Source: Gammaproteobacteria bacterium (GTDB lineage Bacteria > Pseudomonadota > Gammaproteobacteria > Coxiellales > Coxiellaceae). Taken from it: a stretch of DNA of 64,000 nt. The stretch lies in NCBI GenBank assembly GCA_013287505.1, contig JABDDR010000003.1:1-64000 (forward strand). The letters are read 5' to 3'. Below are positions 9,443 to 20,513 of this stretch, piece by piece. Position 1 is the stretch's first letter, and each line of letters begins with the position of its first letter. A program made the translations under genes and the position numbers. The notes below the pieces were generated by a model that had not been told where the DNA came from, searched no databases, and was given only the letters and a program-made list of their open reading frames with translations.

Positions 9443-10288
9443 ATGCGTGACATTAAACAACACAATTGCGACGTTTTTAAAGAAGCGTGGCGTAAGGTAA
9501 AAGGGGAAAAATGCTCCTTTTGGGGTGCGGCTGTTTTGCTGACTTTAATAAGTCTTGGGGGGTTTTCAATTCTAGGTTTGATTATCCTCTTCGGACAAGC
9601 TGTTTTTTCACCGCATTTCATACCGCTTCTCATAAAAAATCCATTGATGATTCTTAACACATCAATTACGCTTTCAGTGGGATTTCTGGGAACTATGTTG
9701 GTATACCACATAGGACAAAGTTTGTTTGAGATGTTTGTATTATTGCCAATGCGTATGGGTATGCGTTTAATTCCATTACGCCAAGTGGCGGAAAAACCTG
9801 TTCATGCATTGTATGTTTTTAAATTTTTCAAATGGGATTACATCTGGCGGTTTATTTTGCTTGAAGTGCTCTTACTAATCGCAATAGGTATTCCTGGGGC
9901 GTTGGGTATTTTAGCATTTTGCGCGCCTCATACGTATCACTTCTCACTCGCCTTAAAAGTTGTTTCCTATGCTGTTGGGGTTTTATTATATTTACTTGTG
10001 TTGTATCAGCTTGTTGGGTATGCCTTTGTGAACCTATTAATTATCGATCGCAAAGTACAACCTTTGGCAGCGATGAAACTGTCTTTGACTGCAATCAATA
10101 AAAGATGGTTTTGTGTCTTTGGCATATTGATTGTGTTAGGACTTGCGTTGTTCGTTGGTGCAGCATTGCTACTGGTGGGATTGATATGGGCAGCGCCATT
10201 CGTCCAAAATGCAATCGCCATTTTGTATCGTGATATGTTGGGTATTGAAGGTCATGATCCAGCGACGCTGAAAGAATTGCGAGGTTGA
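9443..10288 (+). CDS. Integral membrane protein of unknown function
   Basis: 281 aa, about 6 hydrophobic segments; GGAGG-like RBS just upstream of the ATG. Confidence 0.75.
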   Translation: MRDIKQHNCDVFKEAWRKVKGEKCSFWGAAVLLTLISLGGFSILGLIILFGQAVFSPHFIPLLIKNPLMILNTSITLSVGFLGTMLVYHIGQSLFEMFVLLPMRMGMRLIPLRQVAEKPVHALYVFKFFKWDYIWRFILLEVLLLIAIGIPGALGILAFCAPHTYHFSLALKVVSYAVGVLLYLLVLYQLVGYAFVNLLIIDRKVQPLAAMKLSLTAINKRWFCVFGILIVLGLALFVGAALLLVGLIWAAPFVQNAIAILYRDMLGIEGHDPATLKELRG

Positions 10289-13200
10289 TGAATATCGAGC
10301 ACATCGAGTGTGAGTTTATTCAACCGAACATTCACACACCGATGTTGCACGGCAGGACTCAATGAACGCGCGCCTGCTTTATCCAGTCCTTTCACAGTTC
10401 CCACTAAGAAAAATCCAGGATTTGCAGGTGATTTTCCAGTATCAGGATGCTCACCTGTTAACAATTTATTGAGAATTTTTTCCAATCCATCATCACAATA
10501 ACAATTAATATCCATAATCAAGACGGCACATCCTTTTTCCCAGGCATCGATTAACACTGCTTTTTTTTCTGCAAGTGATAACGTTGGCAACAATGTTATA
10601 TAATCACATCGGTTTTGTTGTAATGCGGTTTCAGCTAAAGAACGTTTACCCGCATCATCTACATCACCCTCAATCAAAATCCCATTTAAACCAATACCGG
10701 CCGGTAATTTTTCGCACTGTTGCAATTTTTTAATGTGTATAAAAGCGTTTACCTGCGATCGAGTCACTTTCGCAAAATCAGATTCAGGGGCAACTTGAAA
10801 CAATCTCATACCACTAAAATTTGACCGTCTATATTGTTTGTTTTTTTGTCGTAAACAATACGACAATACGAGTTGTTGCAATTCTCTCACTGTCATATTT
10901 TGTTTCGACAAATACATTTCAATATATCGTTGCGCATCGATTTTAAAATTTGCTTCTGAGACATTTAATTCAGCTGCATCAAAAATCGGTTTTAAAATTT
11001 CATGATAAATGTAACACGGCGGAAAATCGGCATATTGAATTTCAGGAATAGTGCGATCTTCAAATAATTTCTGAGCAACGCGACCGCCCCCATAATTCAG
11101 CGCATTACAAGCAAATACCACTTTATGCGTATCATCCAACTGATACAGTTTGCCTTTATATAATACCTGTTTCGATCCACCGGGTTTTAAAGGCGAAAAC
11201 ATCGTGTAATGCATATCGTCAATATTAGATTCATCGATAAATAATATTTTTATTTTATCAGATCGATCAGATGCCCATGCCTCAAACTGATCCATTTCTC
11301 GATGCACGGTGCAATGTCTTGCAGGATCATTGTGTAATGCCAACATTAAACGGCTTTTACCGACACCACTTTTTCCAGTGAGTTGTACCATGGCGCTGTT
11401 ATTAGGGCTGTTAAACTCAAACGCGTCAAATAAATCATCTTTTCTCTGTTCGATAAACGCAGTGGCATCTTCGAGCTCTAACGAAAAATCAGTGGCAGGT
11501 AATTCCGTCTTAAAAACAGACGTGTTTGGATCTGCTGACGGAACAATATCTGCCTCAAGATTTCCCAACCAACGTAATGTGGATTGATACTCAGAAACAT
11601 CGGTTGTTGTTAACGATTTATCTTCAATCCGCAACAATAATTTCCCTGAAAAAAACTGTTTTCTGCCATTGATCAATACATATGAGTTTTCAGGTAATAG
11701 CAATGTATGTAAGCTTGCCAACAATTCATCGCTAAACTGCCCTTTCAAAATAACTGTTTTTCCCTGTAATAACTGTAGAAAAAAATCGCTGATCTGAATC
11801 TCAAAATTATGAAATCCGTTATCTTTTCTTTCATAGTGAATACCGTAGATTAGATCTTGGTAAGAATAATCTTCACTATTGATCGCAAGAGTGCCGTTAT
11901 CATCTGGAGATATGACATCTGCATTATTGGTGATACGGTGTAATGTTTCACACAGTTCTATTTCTGGTAGTGTGGCATCATGATTTTTTTGAACATCATC
12001 TGGTATCAAAACACCCGGTGCTAATAATAATTGCAATCTGACATGGTATTTTTCTGCTGTTTTACACAAACACCACCACTGCGCGTCCGATAACGCGGTT
12101 GTGATAAATAATTGAATGGGCGCGCCTTGTGATTTTTCCAAAATACCCGCTTCATTATAATAAACAGTGTGATCGATCTGCTTATCTATCAATAAAATAT
12201 CGAAGGTATGTTTATTGATTAAATATACGTTGTTTGACAATGCAGAAGCAGTTGCATTGTGAGTTACGCTATCAACTATACATGCTCTAAAATCATATTG
12301 ATTTTCACTACAACTAAAAAATAGATTGTCTGGAATTAAAATACGATGGTCGTAATAATCAAAATATCCTTTGGCTTTCGCGTGATTTAAAAATTGTTGC
12401 ATCTTCACGCGATCGCATTCTGGGAAGTGACCAATCTCTATCATTGTATATGCGCTACTATTTTGCGATGATTGTAATGCGTGCAAAAACGCGGTGTGAT
12501 TATCCCAATGCATCGTATTATTATTTAAAATAATGCTACCCAATAACGCTTTTTTCCAATCTGAAAAACCGTTTAAATCTATGGAGATTATCTGTGGCTC
12601 TTCTTCTCGTTTATCACTGTCGAATATTACTGATGACATATCAACAGATGCTTGCACGGGGAATGGATAATCATCTAACATTTTATGATGGATATAGATC
12701 ACGCTGATGTGATCAGGTATTGAAATACTGCCTAACGCAATGTGTTGCGCTGCTGTGAATTGTTGAATATCAATGACAAGCACGCGAGCATCGGGCGATT
12801 GCACAAACAGTGCAAATGCGCTGATATCTGTCATCACAGGACGACCTTGTGAATCAATGACCACGCGTGATTTTTTATCGGTGAGTTGATGCAGTGCATC
12901 CGCGTAAAAAACACCGCCATTTTGATCACGAAAAAATGCATTCACCCACAAGTCTACGCTGGGATGACAGACAACGATTTTTGTATGACCAGTACGGGTT
13001 AAAAAATCTTGAAAATTTGTGATTGAGATTGAACGAGATTCTTCGGATGGCGCTGGGGTCGCTGCAGGCGCATATTCCTCCGTATAATTCGCACCACCGC
13101 CCAAGTCCACTGGAATCCACTGACCATTATAAAAAATTTCAATAACTACGTGGTTATTGTTGATGTTAATATTGCGTGCGAAACCAGGAGTGAATTTATT

Positions 13201-14808
13201 AATCGTTGCGGCAGCCGCGCAGGCGCGATGCCAACACACACCCGCGCGCTGAACAAAGACATCAAAAAACCATTTGGTATCATCTTCGTTATAATCTTCA
13301 TGATTTAAATCGGGTATGGATTGATCGGGATCTGCAATTTCACGATACCTCGGATCATTTTTATATAATTCAACCCACTTTTTCGGAGGATAATCAACAG
13401 GAATGGCATCATAGGCTGCCGTGGTCAATAATGTATTGCGAATGCAAGCAACATAGGAAAAAACGACAGGTGCCATGCCATCTGGTAATCGCGCGTGCAT
13501 AAATCCATTGTTATCACGTCCCAAAATAATCTCTGTTGAATCATCGGGACTATTTTCAATAAAAAAGATCGCTTCTTGCGGATGAATTGACTGCATGCGC
13601 GTACATTCAACCGTTAATGTTTGGGAAAATTGTACAATCGAAAAGTCTTGGTCTTGAATAAAAGTATCCAAAGCATTACGCGATAATAATTTTGCATGCA
13701 ATAAACATTCAAGGTGCGTAAAAGGCGATTGATTGCGAATAATCTCTCGTTTCCCTGCCGCATTGGTTTGTATCCCATAGTTTTCTGCCCGCATCCGAAT
13801 GCTCAATTTGTCAGGATTACCACTCAAAACAACGCCAGCCTCTGTCATATGAAACGTTTGATGCGTGGCGCCTGATTGACTATCAAGGATATTGCTCGGT
13901 TGAGGTGCGATATAAAGTGATCGCGATGCAGGTTTTCTTCTTGATACTGCCGACTCATACGAATCACAACAATACGGATCATCATCACAAATGATTTCAA
14001 TATCTTGATACGCAGTTCGATGTGCACGATTCGCATTGACAGCACGAATTTCATCCTTAAATCTCATTTTCCATTCTGCAGGAACACCGATGAGCTCAAG
14101 ATTTTGATGCAAATCAATTATTGGGGCATCGTTTTCAAAAAAAATATTAACCAATTCTTCCAATATCTCCATAGATTGCTCATCGTTTATAGATTCATCA
14201 ATAGCAAATATGATCGCAATCATATTATTAGCATTATTATATGATCCTCTTAGATTCACATTGGGCGTTAAATTGGAAAAATGAACGACCAGTATGTTGG
14301 GAAAATACAAGCACATCGCAGCAAACGCTCGGTAATGAGTTTGTTTAAGTTCCGAAATCTGCGGCTGAAATATGCCATCAGATTGGGCACACAAATGCAT
14401 GTTCAACTCCTTTGTCAGCGCCTCATCGAGCACCACCCAATGATCACGCGGAATTTTATAGTCCATTAATTCAACATAATCAGTGCGTGAATCAAATGAC
14501 ATCAGGTCACTAACATCATCAATACAAACGGGATACCCCTTAACACCATACAGTTCCACGCGAAATCCATTGTCGACCAGTAAACGTCTCAAACAAAATA
14601 TAGCAAAATCAGAAGGTATAGCCGCGAGCGTTTCACGCGTGATTAAAATCGTTTTTTTCTGTGTGTTAGCGCTACCGGGTGAGATGCTGCTCGACCATGC
14701 TTCACCGTCAATGGCACGCGCAGGATCAAATATCGCTGTGGACGAAACACCTACCGCACGGACTCTGGGTGGTAAATATAACCATGGTGGGAAGTTAATC
14801 GATCGCAT
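10252..14808 (-). CDS. 1518-aa protein with transglutaminase-like domain and AAA-type ATPase domain(s)
   Basis: Transglutaminase-like Cys/His/Asp pattern: RAGVCWHRACAAAA ... NNHVVIEIFYNGQWIPVDLGGG; Walker A LTGKSGVGKSR, Walker B KILFIDESN; C-terminal GTVKGLDKAGARSLSPAVQHR resembles an AAA sensor region. Confidence 0.8.
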   Translation of the reverse strand: MRSINFPPWLYLPPRVRAVGVSSTAIFDPARAIDGEAWSSSISPGSANTQKKTILITRETLAAIPSDFAIFCLRRLLVDNGFRVELYGVKGYPVCIDDVSDLMSFDSRTDYVELMDYKIPRDHWVVLDEALTKELNMHLCAQSDGIFQPQISELKQTHYRAFAAMCLYFPNILVVHFSNLTPNVNLRGSYNNANNMIAIIFAIDESINDEQSMEILEELVNIFFENDAPIIDLHQNLELIGVPAEWKMRFKDEIRAVNANRAHRTAYQDIEIICDDDPYCCDSYESAVSRRKPASRSLYIAPQPSNILDSQSGATHQTFHMTEAGVVLSGNPDKLSIRMRAENYGIQTNAAGKREIIRNQSPFTHLECLLHAKLLSRNALDTFIQDQDFSIVQFSQTLTVECTRMQSIHPQEAIFFIENSPDDSTEIILGRDNNGFMHARLPDGMAPVVFSYVACIRNTLLTTAAYDAIPVDYPPKKWVELYKNDPRYREIADPDQSIPDLNHEDYNEDDTKWFFDVFVQRAGVCWHRACAAAATINKFTPGFARNININNNHVVIEIFYNGQWIPVDLGGGANYTEEYAPAATPAPSEESRSISITNFQDFLTRTGHTKIVVCHPSVDLWVNAFFRDQNGGVFYADALHQLTDKKSRVVIDSQGRPVMTDISAFALFVQSPDARVLVIDIQQFTAAQHIALGSISIPDHISVIYIHHKMLDDYPFPVQASVDMSSVIFDSDKREEEPQIISIDLNGFSDWKKALLGSIILNNNTMHWDNHTAFLHALQSSQNSSAYTMIEIGHFPECDRVKMQQFLNHAKAKGYFDYYDHRILIPDNLFFSCSENQYDFRACIVDSVTHNATASALSNNVYLINKHTFDILLIDKQIDHTVYYNEAGILEKSQGAPIQLFITTALSDAQWWCLCKTAEKYHVRLQLLLAPGVLIPDDVQKNHDATLPEIELCETLHRITNNADVISPDDNGTLAINSEDYSYQDLIYGIHYERKDNGFHNFEIQISDFFLQLLQGKTVILKGQFSDELLASLHTLLLPENSYVLINGRKQFFSGKLLLRIEDKSLTTTDVSEYQSTLRWLGNLEADIVPSADPNTSVFKTELPATDFSLELEDATAFIEQRKDDLFDAFEFNSPNNSAMVQLTGKSGVGKSRLMLALHNDPARHCTVHREMDQFEAWASDRSDKIKILFIDESNIDDMHYTMFSPLKPGGSKQVLYKGKLYQLDDTHKVVFACNALNYGGGRVAQKLFEDRTIPEIQYADFPPCYIYHEILKPIFDAAELNVSEANFKIDAQRYIEMYLSKQNMTVRELQQLVLSYCLRQKNKQYRRSNFSGMRLFQVAPESDFAKVTRSQVNAFIHIKKLQQCEKLPAGIGLNGILIEGDVDDAGKRSLAETALQQNRCDYITLLPTLSLAEKKAVLIDAWEKGCAVLIMDINCYCDDGLEKILNKLLTGEHPDTGKSPANPGFFLVGTVKGLDKAGARSLSPAVQHRCVNVRLNKLTLDVLDIHQPRNSFSVAGS

Positions 14809-14871
14809 ACAGATACACTCGTTTACCGTTCAATATGTGAACGAGTGTACGGTGTGCATATTAAGAAATTA

Positions 14872-16317
14872 TTAAAACAAAGAATGACTCAAAAGGAACA
14901 ATTGACTTGGGAAAATACCCAATAACAAAACAGCTATCCCATTGATTGTTATAGCAAAAATTAAATTTCCTGAACAATACGTGGACTGTGCATCCACTTT
15001 TGCATCTTCAAAATACATTACTTTTACGACACGAATATAATAATACGCGCCAATGATTGAAAAAATAATGGCGACGACAGCAAGCCATATCGAATGATGT
15101 TCAATTAATGCTTCTAAAATACCGACTTTCGCAACAAATCCAACCAGTGGCGGAATGCCTGCCAATGAAAACATGATGAGCAACATCATAAAAGCAAGCC
15201 AGGGTTGACGTTGATTTAATCCTGCAAAATCACTGATTTCATTCGCTTCAAAACCTGATTTTGATAAAAGTGCGATCATGCCGAATGCGCCTAAACTGGT
15301 TAACGCATATGTAATCATGTAAAAAAAGGCAGCGGCATCACCGCGTTTTGTGCCGCACGCTAACGCTAATAACATATAACCCATTTGTGCAATCGAAGAA
15401 TACGCCAGCAATCGCTTAATATTACTTTGCACAATCGCTACCAAATTTCCGAGCGCGATGGATAATATGGCAATCACAATCAGCACATGATCCCATTGCA
15501 TATGTAATCCAGGTGCAGCAAATACCAAAAATCGAATCGCTAATCCCAATGCAGCAATTTTTGGCGCTGCGGAAATAAATAACGTCACTGAATTCGGCGC
15601 ACCGTCATACACATCCGGCACCCATAAATGGAACGGCGCAGCACCCAATTTAAAAGCAATACCCGCGATCACAAATACCAAACCCATGTATAAAATAAGT
15701 GATTGATGAACAGAGGTGGTTGTTATGGCTTTCGCAACATTTAAAAAATGTAGACTATGCGTCGCGCCAAAAAATAGCGAAATACCATACAACAACATGG
15801 CGGACGCTACCGAGCCAATAATAAAATATTTCATCGCGGCTTCAATGCAACGCTGCGTGCCCCGCATCAGTGCAACCATGGCATAGACCGGCAATGACAT
15901 TAATTCTAACCCTAAAAATAACGGCACAAAATTCGCAGATTGCACCATTACCATCATGCCCAATGTGGCAAGCAACCCCAATACATAAAATTCGTTCGCA
16001 GGAATACCGTTATTTTTATTGTATAAATCCGAATACCAAAACGTGAAAGACATCGCAATTAAAATAAAAATATTTAATGTGACGCCCAACTTATCAAGCA
16101 CAAACATACCAGAAAATGCATAATTAGTGACATCACCTGTTAATGCAAACACTCTCCACGATAAAATCGCTGCGCCAATTAATGTGAGCTGCGATAAATA
16201 AAATGAAGCGCGAGGCGCGCCACCTTTTGTAAATACGCCATTTAATAAAATTAAACAGGACATTAATAATAGAAATATTTCGGGGGATGATAAAATTAAG
16301 CCAGTGTATATAAACAT
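14872..16317 (-). CDS. nuoN: NADH-quinone oxidoreductase subunit N
   Basis: NuoN-like multi-TM antiporter-type subunit; terminal position in nuo operon. Confidence 0.96.
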   Translation of the reverse strand: MFIYTGLILSSPEIFLLLMSCLILLNGVFTKGGAPRASFYLSQLTLIGAAILSWRVFALTGDVTNYAFSGMFVLDKLGVTLNIFILIAMSFTFWYSDLYNKNNGIPANEFYVLGLLATLGMMVMVQSANFVPLFLGLELMSLPVYAMVALMRGTQRCIEAAMKYFIIGSVASAMLLYGISLFFGATHSLHFLNVAKAITTTSVHQSLILYMGLVFVIAGIAFKLGAAPFHLWVPDVYDGAPNSVTLFISAAPKIAALGLAIRFLVFAAPGLHMQWDHVLIVIAILSIALGNLVAIVQSNIKRLLAYSSIAQMGYMLLALACGTKRGDAAAFFYMITYALTSLGAFGMIALLSKSGFEANEISDFAGLNQRQPWLAFMMLLIMFSLAGIPPLVGFVAKVGILEALIEHHSIWLAVVAIIFSIIGAYYYIRVVKVMYFEDAKVDAQSTYCSGNLIFAITINGIAVLLLGIFPSQLFLLSHSLF

Positions 16318-16401
16318 GTGAAAAACCCTTTGATTATTTCAACTATTGCGTTTCGTTATCTCAAACAATATTCGTGGTTTTTGAAATTGCACGCACTTGG
16401 C

Positions 16402-16536
16402 GTAGAGACGCCGATTTATCGCGTCTCAAATACATAAAAATCCTCAATGCTAAAATCAATCGCACAAGAGATTGATATTCTTAACACACATCATGCTTGC
16501 TCGTATATTTGAGACGCGATAAATCGACGTCTCTAC
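16402..16536. repeat. Pair of oppositely oriented REP-like palindromes (16402-16427, 16511-16536), nuoM/nuoN spacer
   Basis: gtagagacgccgatttatcgcgtctc ... gagacgcgataaatcgacgtctctac. Confidence 0.95.
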
Positions 16537-16538
16537 GA

Positions 16539-18047
16539 TCACTTATTCGCCAACTGCAACAAATTCCCAATCGACGCATGAAACATATTCAACATCGGAT
16601 TCGGATCTAATCCAATCCACAAAATGGGAATTCCCAATAATGCGAACACCAAAAAATTAATACCGGAAATATCTTTTAATACGGAAACTGTAGTGTGTGT
16701 TATTTTTCCGAAGAAAACGCGTTTATACATCCATAAAGTATAGGCAGCACCAATCACCAAAATCGATGCCGCACTAAAAGTAACCCAAAAACTTGCTTTA
16801 AATGTGGATAACAAAATCATAAATTCACCGACAAAACCCGAGGTTCCCGGCAAACCGACATTGGACATTGCAAAAAGCATAAAAAATGCGGCGAAAACCG
16901 GCATTGTTTTTGCGATACCCCCAAAATCAACAATATTACGCGAGTGTAATTGTTCGTATATCACACCAAACGCCAAGAACATCGCGCCCGATCCAAACGC
17001 ATGTGAAATCATTTGCGTCATCGCACCTTCTAAACTCATATAGGCATCTTTTAAATTACCGGTGCGCTCCACAATAATTAATGCCATGTAACAACCCAGC
17101 GTTACAAATCCCATGTGTGAAATCGATGAATACGCAATTAATTTTTTCATATCGGTTTGCACAATGGCGATAAAACCAATATAAACGATAGAAATTAATG
17201 ACAATACAATCATCAACCACGCTAATGTATGACTCGCATCTGGCGTGATAGGTAAACTGAATCGCAAAAATCCGTAGGCACCTATTTTTAACATTAACGC
17301 TGCCAATACAACAGAACCACCCGTTGGCGCTTCTGTATGTGCATCGGGCAACCAGGTATGCAATGGCCACATCGGTACTTTGATCGCAAACGCCAGTAAA
17401 AAGCCTAAGAAAATAAAAATTTGCACGGTGAGTGATAAATGCATATTGTAAAAATGCAAAATATCAAAACTCTTTGCATGCAATCCTAAATATAACAGTG
17501 CGACTAACAATAATGCGGAACCGAAAAATGTATAAATGAAAAACTTAATGGCGGCATAGGAACGATTATTACCACCCCAAATCCCAATACTTAAATACAT
17601 CGGAATTAACATCGCTTCCCAAAAAAAATAAAATAAAATAGCATCGATCGATGCAAACACACCAATCACTGTACCTTGCATCACTAAAAATGCCGCTAAA
17701 TATTCCGCCACATTTTTTCTCACCATCGTCCATGATGCGAGCACGACAATAAACGTCGTGAAACAGGTTAAGACAATTAATGGGAATGAAATGCCATCAA
17801 CACCAATATCGTAATTTACATGTAAGGCAGGGATCCAACTGATTTGTTCGCGAAATTGCATGCCGGGTGTGCTGTCATTAAATTGCCAAACCATGAGGGC
17901 GCAGATTGCCAATGACACAAGTGAAATAAACAATGATAGCCAGCGAGCTTTATTTTCGTGTGTTTTACCGCGAAGCATCACAACGGGCAATGCGCCGATA
18001 ATCGGCAACCAAATAAGTACGCTTAAAATGGGGAAATTTGTAAACAT
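16539..18047 (-). CDS. nuoM: NADH-quinone oxidoreductase subunit M
   Basis: Conserved FFWEAMLIPMYLSIGIWGG, PLHTWLPDAHTEAPTGGSVVLAALMLKIGAYGF. Confidence 0.97.
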   Translation of the reverse strand: MFTNFPILSVLIWLPIIGALPVVMLRGKTHENKARWLSLFISLVSLAICALMVWQFNDSTPGMQFREQISWIPALHVNYDIGVDGISFPLIVLTCFTTFIVVLASWTMVRKNVAEYLAAFLVMQGTVIGVFASIDAILFYFFWEAMLIPMYLSIGIWGGNNRSYAAIKFFIYTFFGSALLLVALLYLGLHAKSFDILHFYNMHLSLTVQIFIFLGFLLAFAIKVPMWPLHTWLPDAHTEAPTGGSVVLAALMLKIGAYGFLRFSLPITPDASHTLAWLMIVLSLISIVYIGFIAIVQTDMKKLIAYSSISHMGFVTLGCYMALIIVERTGNLKDAYMSLEGAMTQMISHAFGSGAMFLAFGVIYEQLHSRNIVDFGGIAKTMPVFAAFFMLFAMSNVGLPGTSGFVGEFMILLSTFKASFWVTFSAASILVIGAAYTLWMYKRVFFGKITHTTVSVLKDISGINFLVFALLGIPILWIGLDPNPMLNMFHASIGNLLQLANK

Positions 18048-18057
18048 TGATTAACCT

Positions 18058-20022
18058 CTACCACACCAACCATATTAAAAAACCCAGCAATCCCACAATC
18101 ATCACAAACACATACTGATATAAATATCCTGATTGCAATTTACGTAACAGGCTTGAAACACGCGATACATTACGACCCGATCCATCGACCATACCCGCAT
18201 CAATAATTTTTAAATCACCTGTATGAAAAAAGAATTCGCTCATGGCACGACCGCCACGCACAAAAAACCAATTGTTAAAAATATCAAATCCATATTGCGC
18301 GATAAATAATCGTCGAATCCACGAAAAGCGTTTTGCGAAAAATGTTTGGCATTGCGGCGCAACGATCACCATAAACCACGCACAAAAAATACCGGACACA
18401 GAAAACCAAAATGGTAATGTAAAAATACAGTCTTTGATTTGATGCCATACGCCATGAAATTGCGTACCCATTTGTGCTAACACATTATATTGTGGCAACA
18501 CGGTAACACTATTACCTAAAAATCCAGGCGTGTCATATAACATCGGTTTTACAATAAAAATACCGAGCAACAACGACGGAATCGCTAATAAAATTAAAGG
18601 AAACAACATCACCCAATGTTCTTTTAAATGTGAACGTGTATGCTCATCCATTTTTTCTTTAGTATGAAATGCCATAAAAAACGCGCGAAAAATATAATAC
18701 GCTGTAACGAACGCGCCAATTAATAAAACGATATAACAGTAGTGCGCCCCAACAATGGTGCTCGCATGAACCGCATCAATCACCGCATCTTTTGAGAAAA
18801 AACCCGCTGTCGGTGGAATTGCGGCTAATGCCAATGCACCAATTAAAAATGTAATATAAGTGATCGGTAAGTATTTTTTTAGGTTACCCATTTTTCGCAA
18901 ATCTTGTTCGTGATGCATCGCAATAATCACTGAACCTGCCGCCAAAAATAATAATGCTTTAAAACACGCGTGCGTCATCAAATGAAAAATACCGGCATTA
19001 AATGCAGAGGCACCGTTTGCTGCCATCATATAACCCAATTGCGACATCGTGGAATACGCAATCACCCGTTTAATATCAAATTCAACAAATGCCAATAAAC
19101 CCAACAATAACGCACCGGTTGCACCCACAATCATCACAACGCTTAACGCAACAGGTGATAATTCAAAAATCGGTGACATGCGCGCCACCATAAATACACC
19201 GGCAGTCACCATGGTTGCCGCGTGAATTAATGCAGAAATCGGTGTTGGACCTTCCATTGATTCTGGCAACCACACATGCAACGGCATTTGCGCTGATTTT
19301 CCCATCGCACCGATAAATAATAAAATACAAATCACGGTGATAATTGACCAGGGATGATGCGGTAAAATAGAAATAGTGGTGAGCGATAATGTCGACATTT
19401 TTGCAAAGACGGTCGAATAATTTAAGCTGCCACAATAATCTAAAATCGCAGCGATACCCAATAAAAATCCAAAATCGCCCACACGATTCACTAAAAATGC
19501 TTTTAAGCTGCCTACTGCTGCTGATTCTTTTTCATACCAAAAACCAATTAATAAATAAGAAACAAGGCCAACGCCTTCCCATCCAAAAAATAATTGCATA
19601 AAATTATTCGCGGTAACGAGCATTAACATCGCAAACGTAAAACCAGACATGTAACAAAAAAAGCGTTGATTGCCAGAATCGCCTTTCATGTAGCCAATAC
19701 TGTAAATATGCACAATCGTTGCGACAAACGTCACGACCACCATCATGATTGCGGTCAATTGATCAATTAAAAAACCCACATCAAAATGAAATGAACCGCT
19801 TTCTACCCATGTATAAAGCGCACCATCAAATGATTGGCCGCCAAAAATAACAGCGTTAAAGATAAACAATGCAGAAATAAAAGATCCGATCATCATGAAA
19901 ATAGTAATCGCCTGCGTTGCACGAATACCAATTTTTTTGCCGAATAAACCAGCAATAAGACTGCCTGCAAGCGGCAGAAGTACGACCAACAAAGACAGTT
20001 CTTTAATCATAAAATAACCCAT
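18058..20022 (-). CDS. nuoL: NADH-quinone oxidoreductase subunit L
   Basis: FFGWEGVGLVSYLLIGFWYEK, PLHVWLPESMEGPTPISALIHAATMVTAGVFMV. Confidence 0.97.
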   Translation of the reverse strand: MGYFMIKELSLLVVLLPLAGSLIAGLFGKKIGIRATQAITIFMMIGSFISALFIFNAVIFGGQSFDGALYTWVESGSFHFDVGFLIDQLTAIMMVVVTFVATIVHIYSIGYMKGDSGNQRFFCYMSGFTFAMLMLVTANNFMQLFFGWEGVGLVSYLLIGFWYEKESAAVGSLKAFLVNRVGDFGFLLGIAAILDYCGSLNYSTVFAKMSTLSLTTISILPHHPWSIITVICILLFIGAMGKSAQMPLHVWLPESMEGPTPISALIHAATMVTAGVFMVARMSPIFELSPVALSVVMIVGATGALLLGLLAFVEFDIKRVIAYSTMSQLGYMMAANGASAFNAGIFHLMTHACFKALLFLAAGSVIIAMHHEQDLRKMGNLKKYLPITYITFLIGALALAAIPPTAGFFSKDAVIDAVHASTIVGAHYCYIVLLIGAFVTAYYIFRAFFMAFHTKEKMDEHTRSHLKEHWVMLFPLILLAIPSLLLGIFIVKPMLYDTPGFLGNSVTVLPQYNVLAQMGTQFHGVWHQIKDCIFTLPFWFSVSGIFCAWFMVIVAPQCQTFFAKRFSWIRRLFIAQYGFDIFNNWFFVRGGRAMSEFFFHTGDLKIIDAGMVDGSGRNVSRVSSLLRKLQSGYLYQYVFVMIVGLLGFLIWLVW

Positions 20023-20032
20023 CTAAATTTCA

Positions 20033-20081
20033 CCCCCTTTTTTTCAAAGGGGGTCGGTGCAGCCGGGGGGATTTTACCCCC
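20033..20081. repeat. Double GC-rich hairpin at nuoK/nuoL junction
   Basis: CCCCCTTT-ttttc-AAAGGGGG (20033-20053) and GGGGGG-attttA-CCCCC (20065-20081). Confidence 0.75.
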
Positions 20082-20379
20082 TCAACGCACTAATATCCTT
20101 CACATCAATCGAACCGCTACGTCGATACAATAAAACCAAAATCGCCAAACCAATCGCCGCTTCAACCGCAGCAACCGTTAAAATAAAAAATACAAATATT
20201 TCACCAGAAGGATCATTAAAATATTGTGCAAAGGCGATGAAATTCGTGTTTACTGCGAGCAGCATTAATTCAATGCACATCATCAACATAATAATATTTC
20301 TACGATTAATAATAATGCCGACGAAGCCCAAAGCAAAAAGGATTGCGCCGATCATTAAATAATTTATAAGAGGAATCAT
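20074..20379 (-). CDS. nuoK: NADH-quinone oxidoreductase subunit K
   Basis: 101 aa, [43 protein letters not shown]. Confidence 0.97.
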   Translation of the reverse strand: MIPLINYLMIGAILFALGFVGIIINRRNIIMLMMCIELMLLAVNTNFIAFAQYFNDPSGEIFVFFILTVAAVEAAIGLAILVLLYRRSGSIDVKDISALRG

Positions 20380-20420
20380 ATTACTCCGCTACTTTCATCT
20401 CGTTTTTCAACCGTTCGCTT

Positions 20421-20513
20421 TTTTGTTGGAGTTACAGGTAGCACTCTCGGGGACGCCGTGAATACATCCATGTCTCGTATTCCCCTCGAGCGCTACCTGT
20501 AACTCCAACAAAA
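20421..20513. repeat. Structured repeat copy A (nuoJ/nuoK spacer): 22-bp perfect inverted arms around CTCGGGGACGCCGTGAATACATCC...CTCGTATTCCCCTCGA core
   Basis: Arms TTTTGTTGGAGTTACAGGTAGC / GCTACCTGTAACTCCAACAAAA. Confidence 0.95.

Noticed and set aside
16804-17370. Several long ORFs antisense or out of frame within nuoM and other nuo genes
   Set aside because: Fully inside strongly supported nuo coding sequences; composition typical of shadow ORFs.
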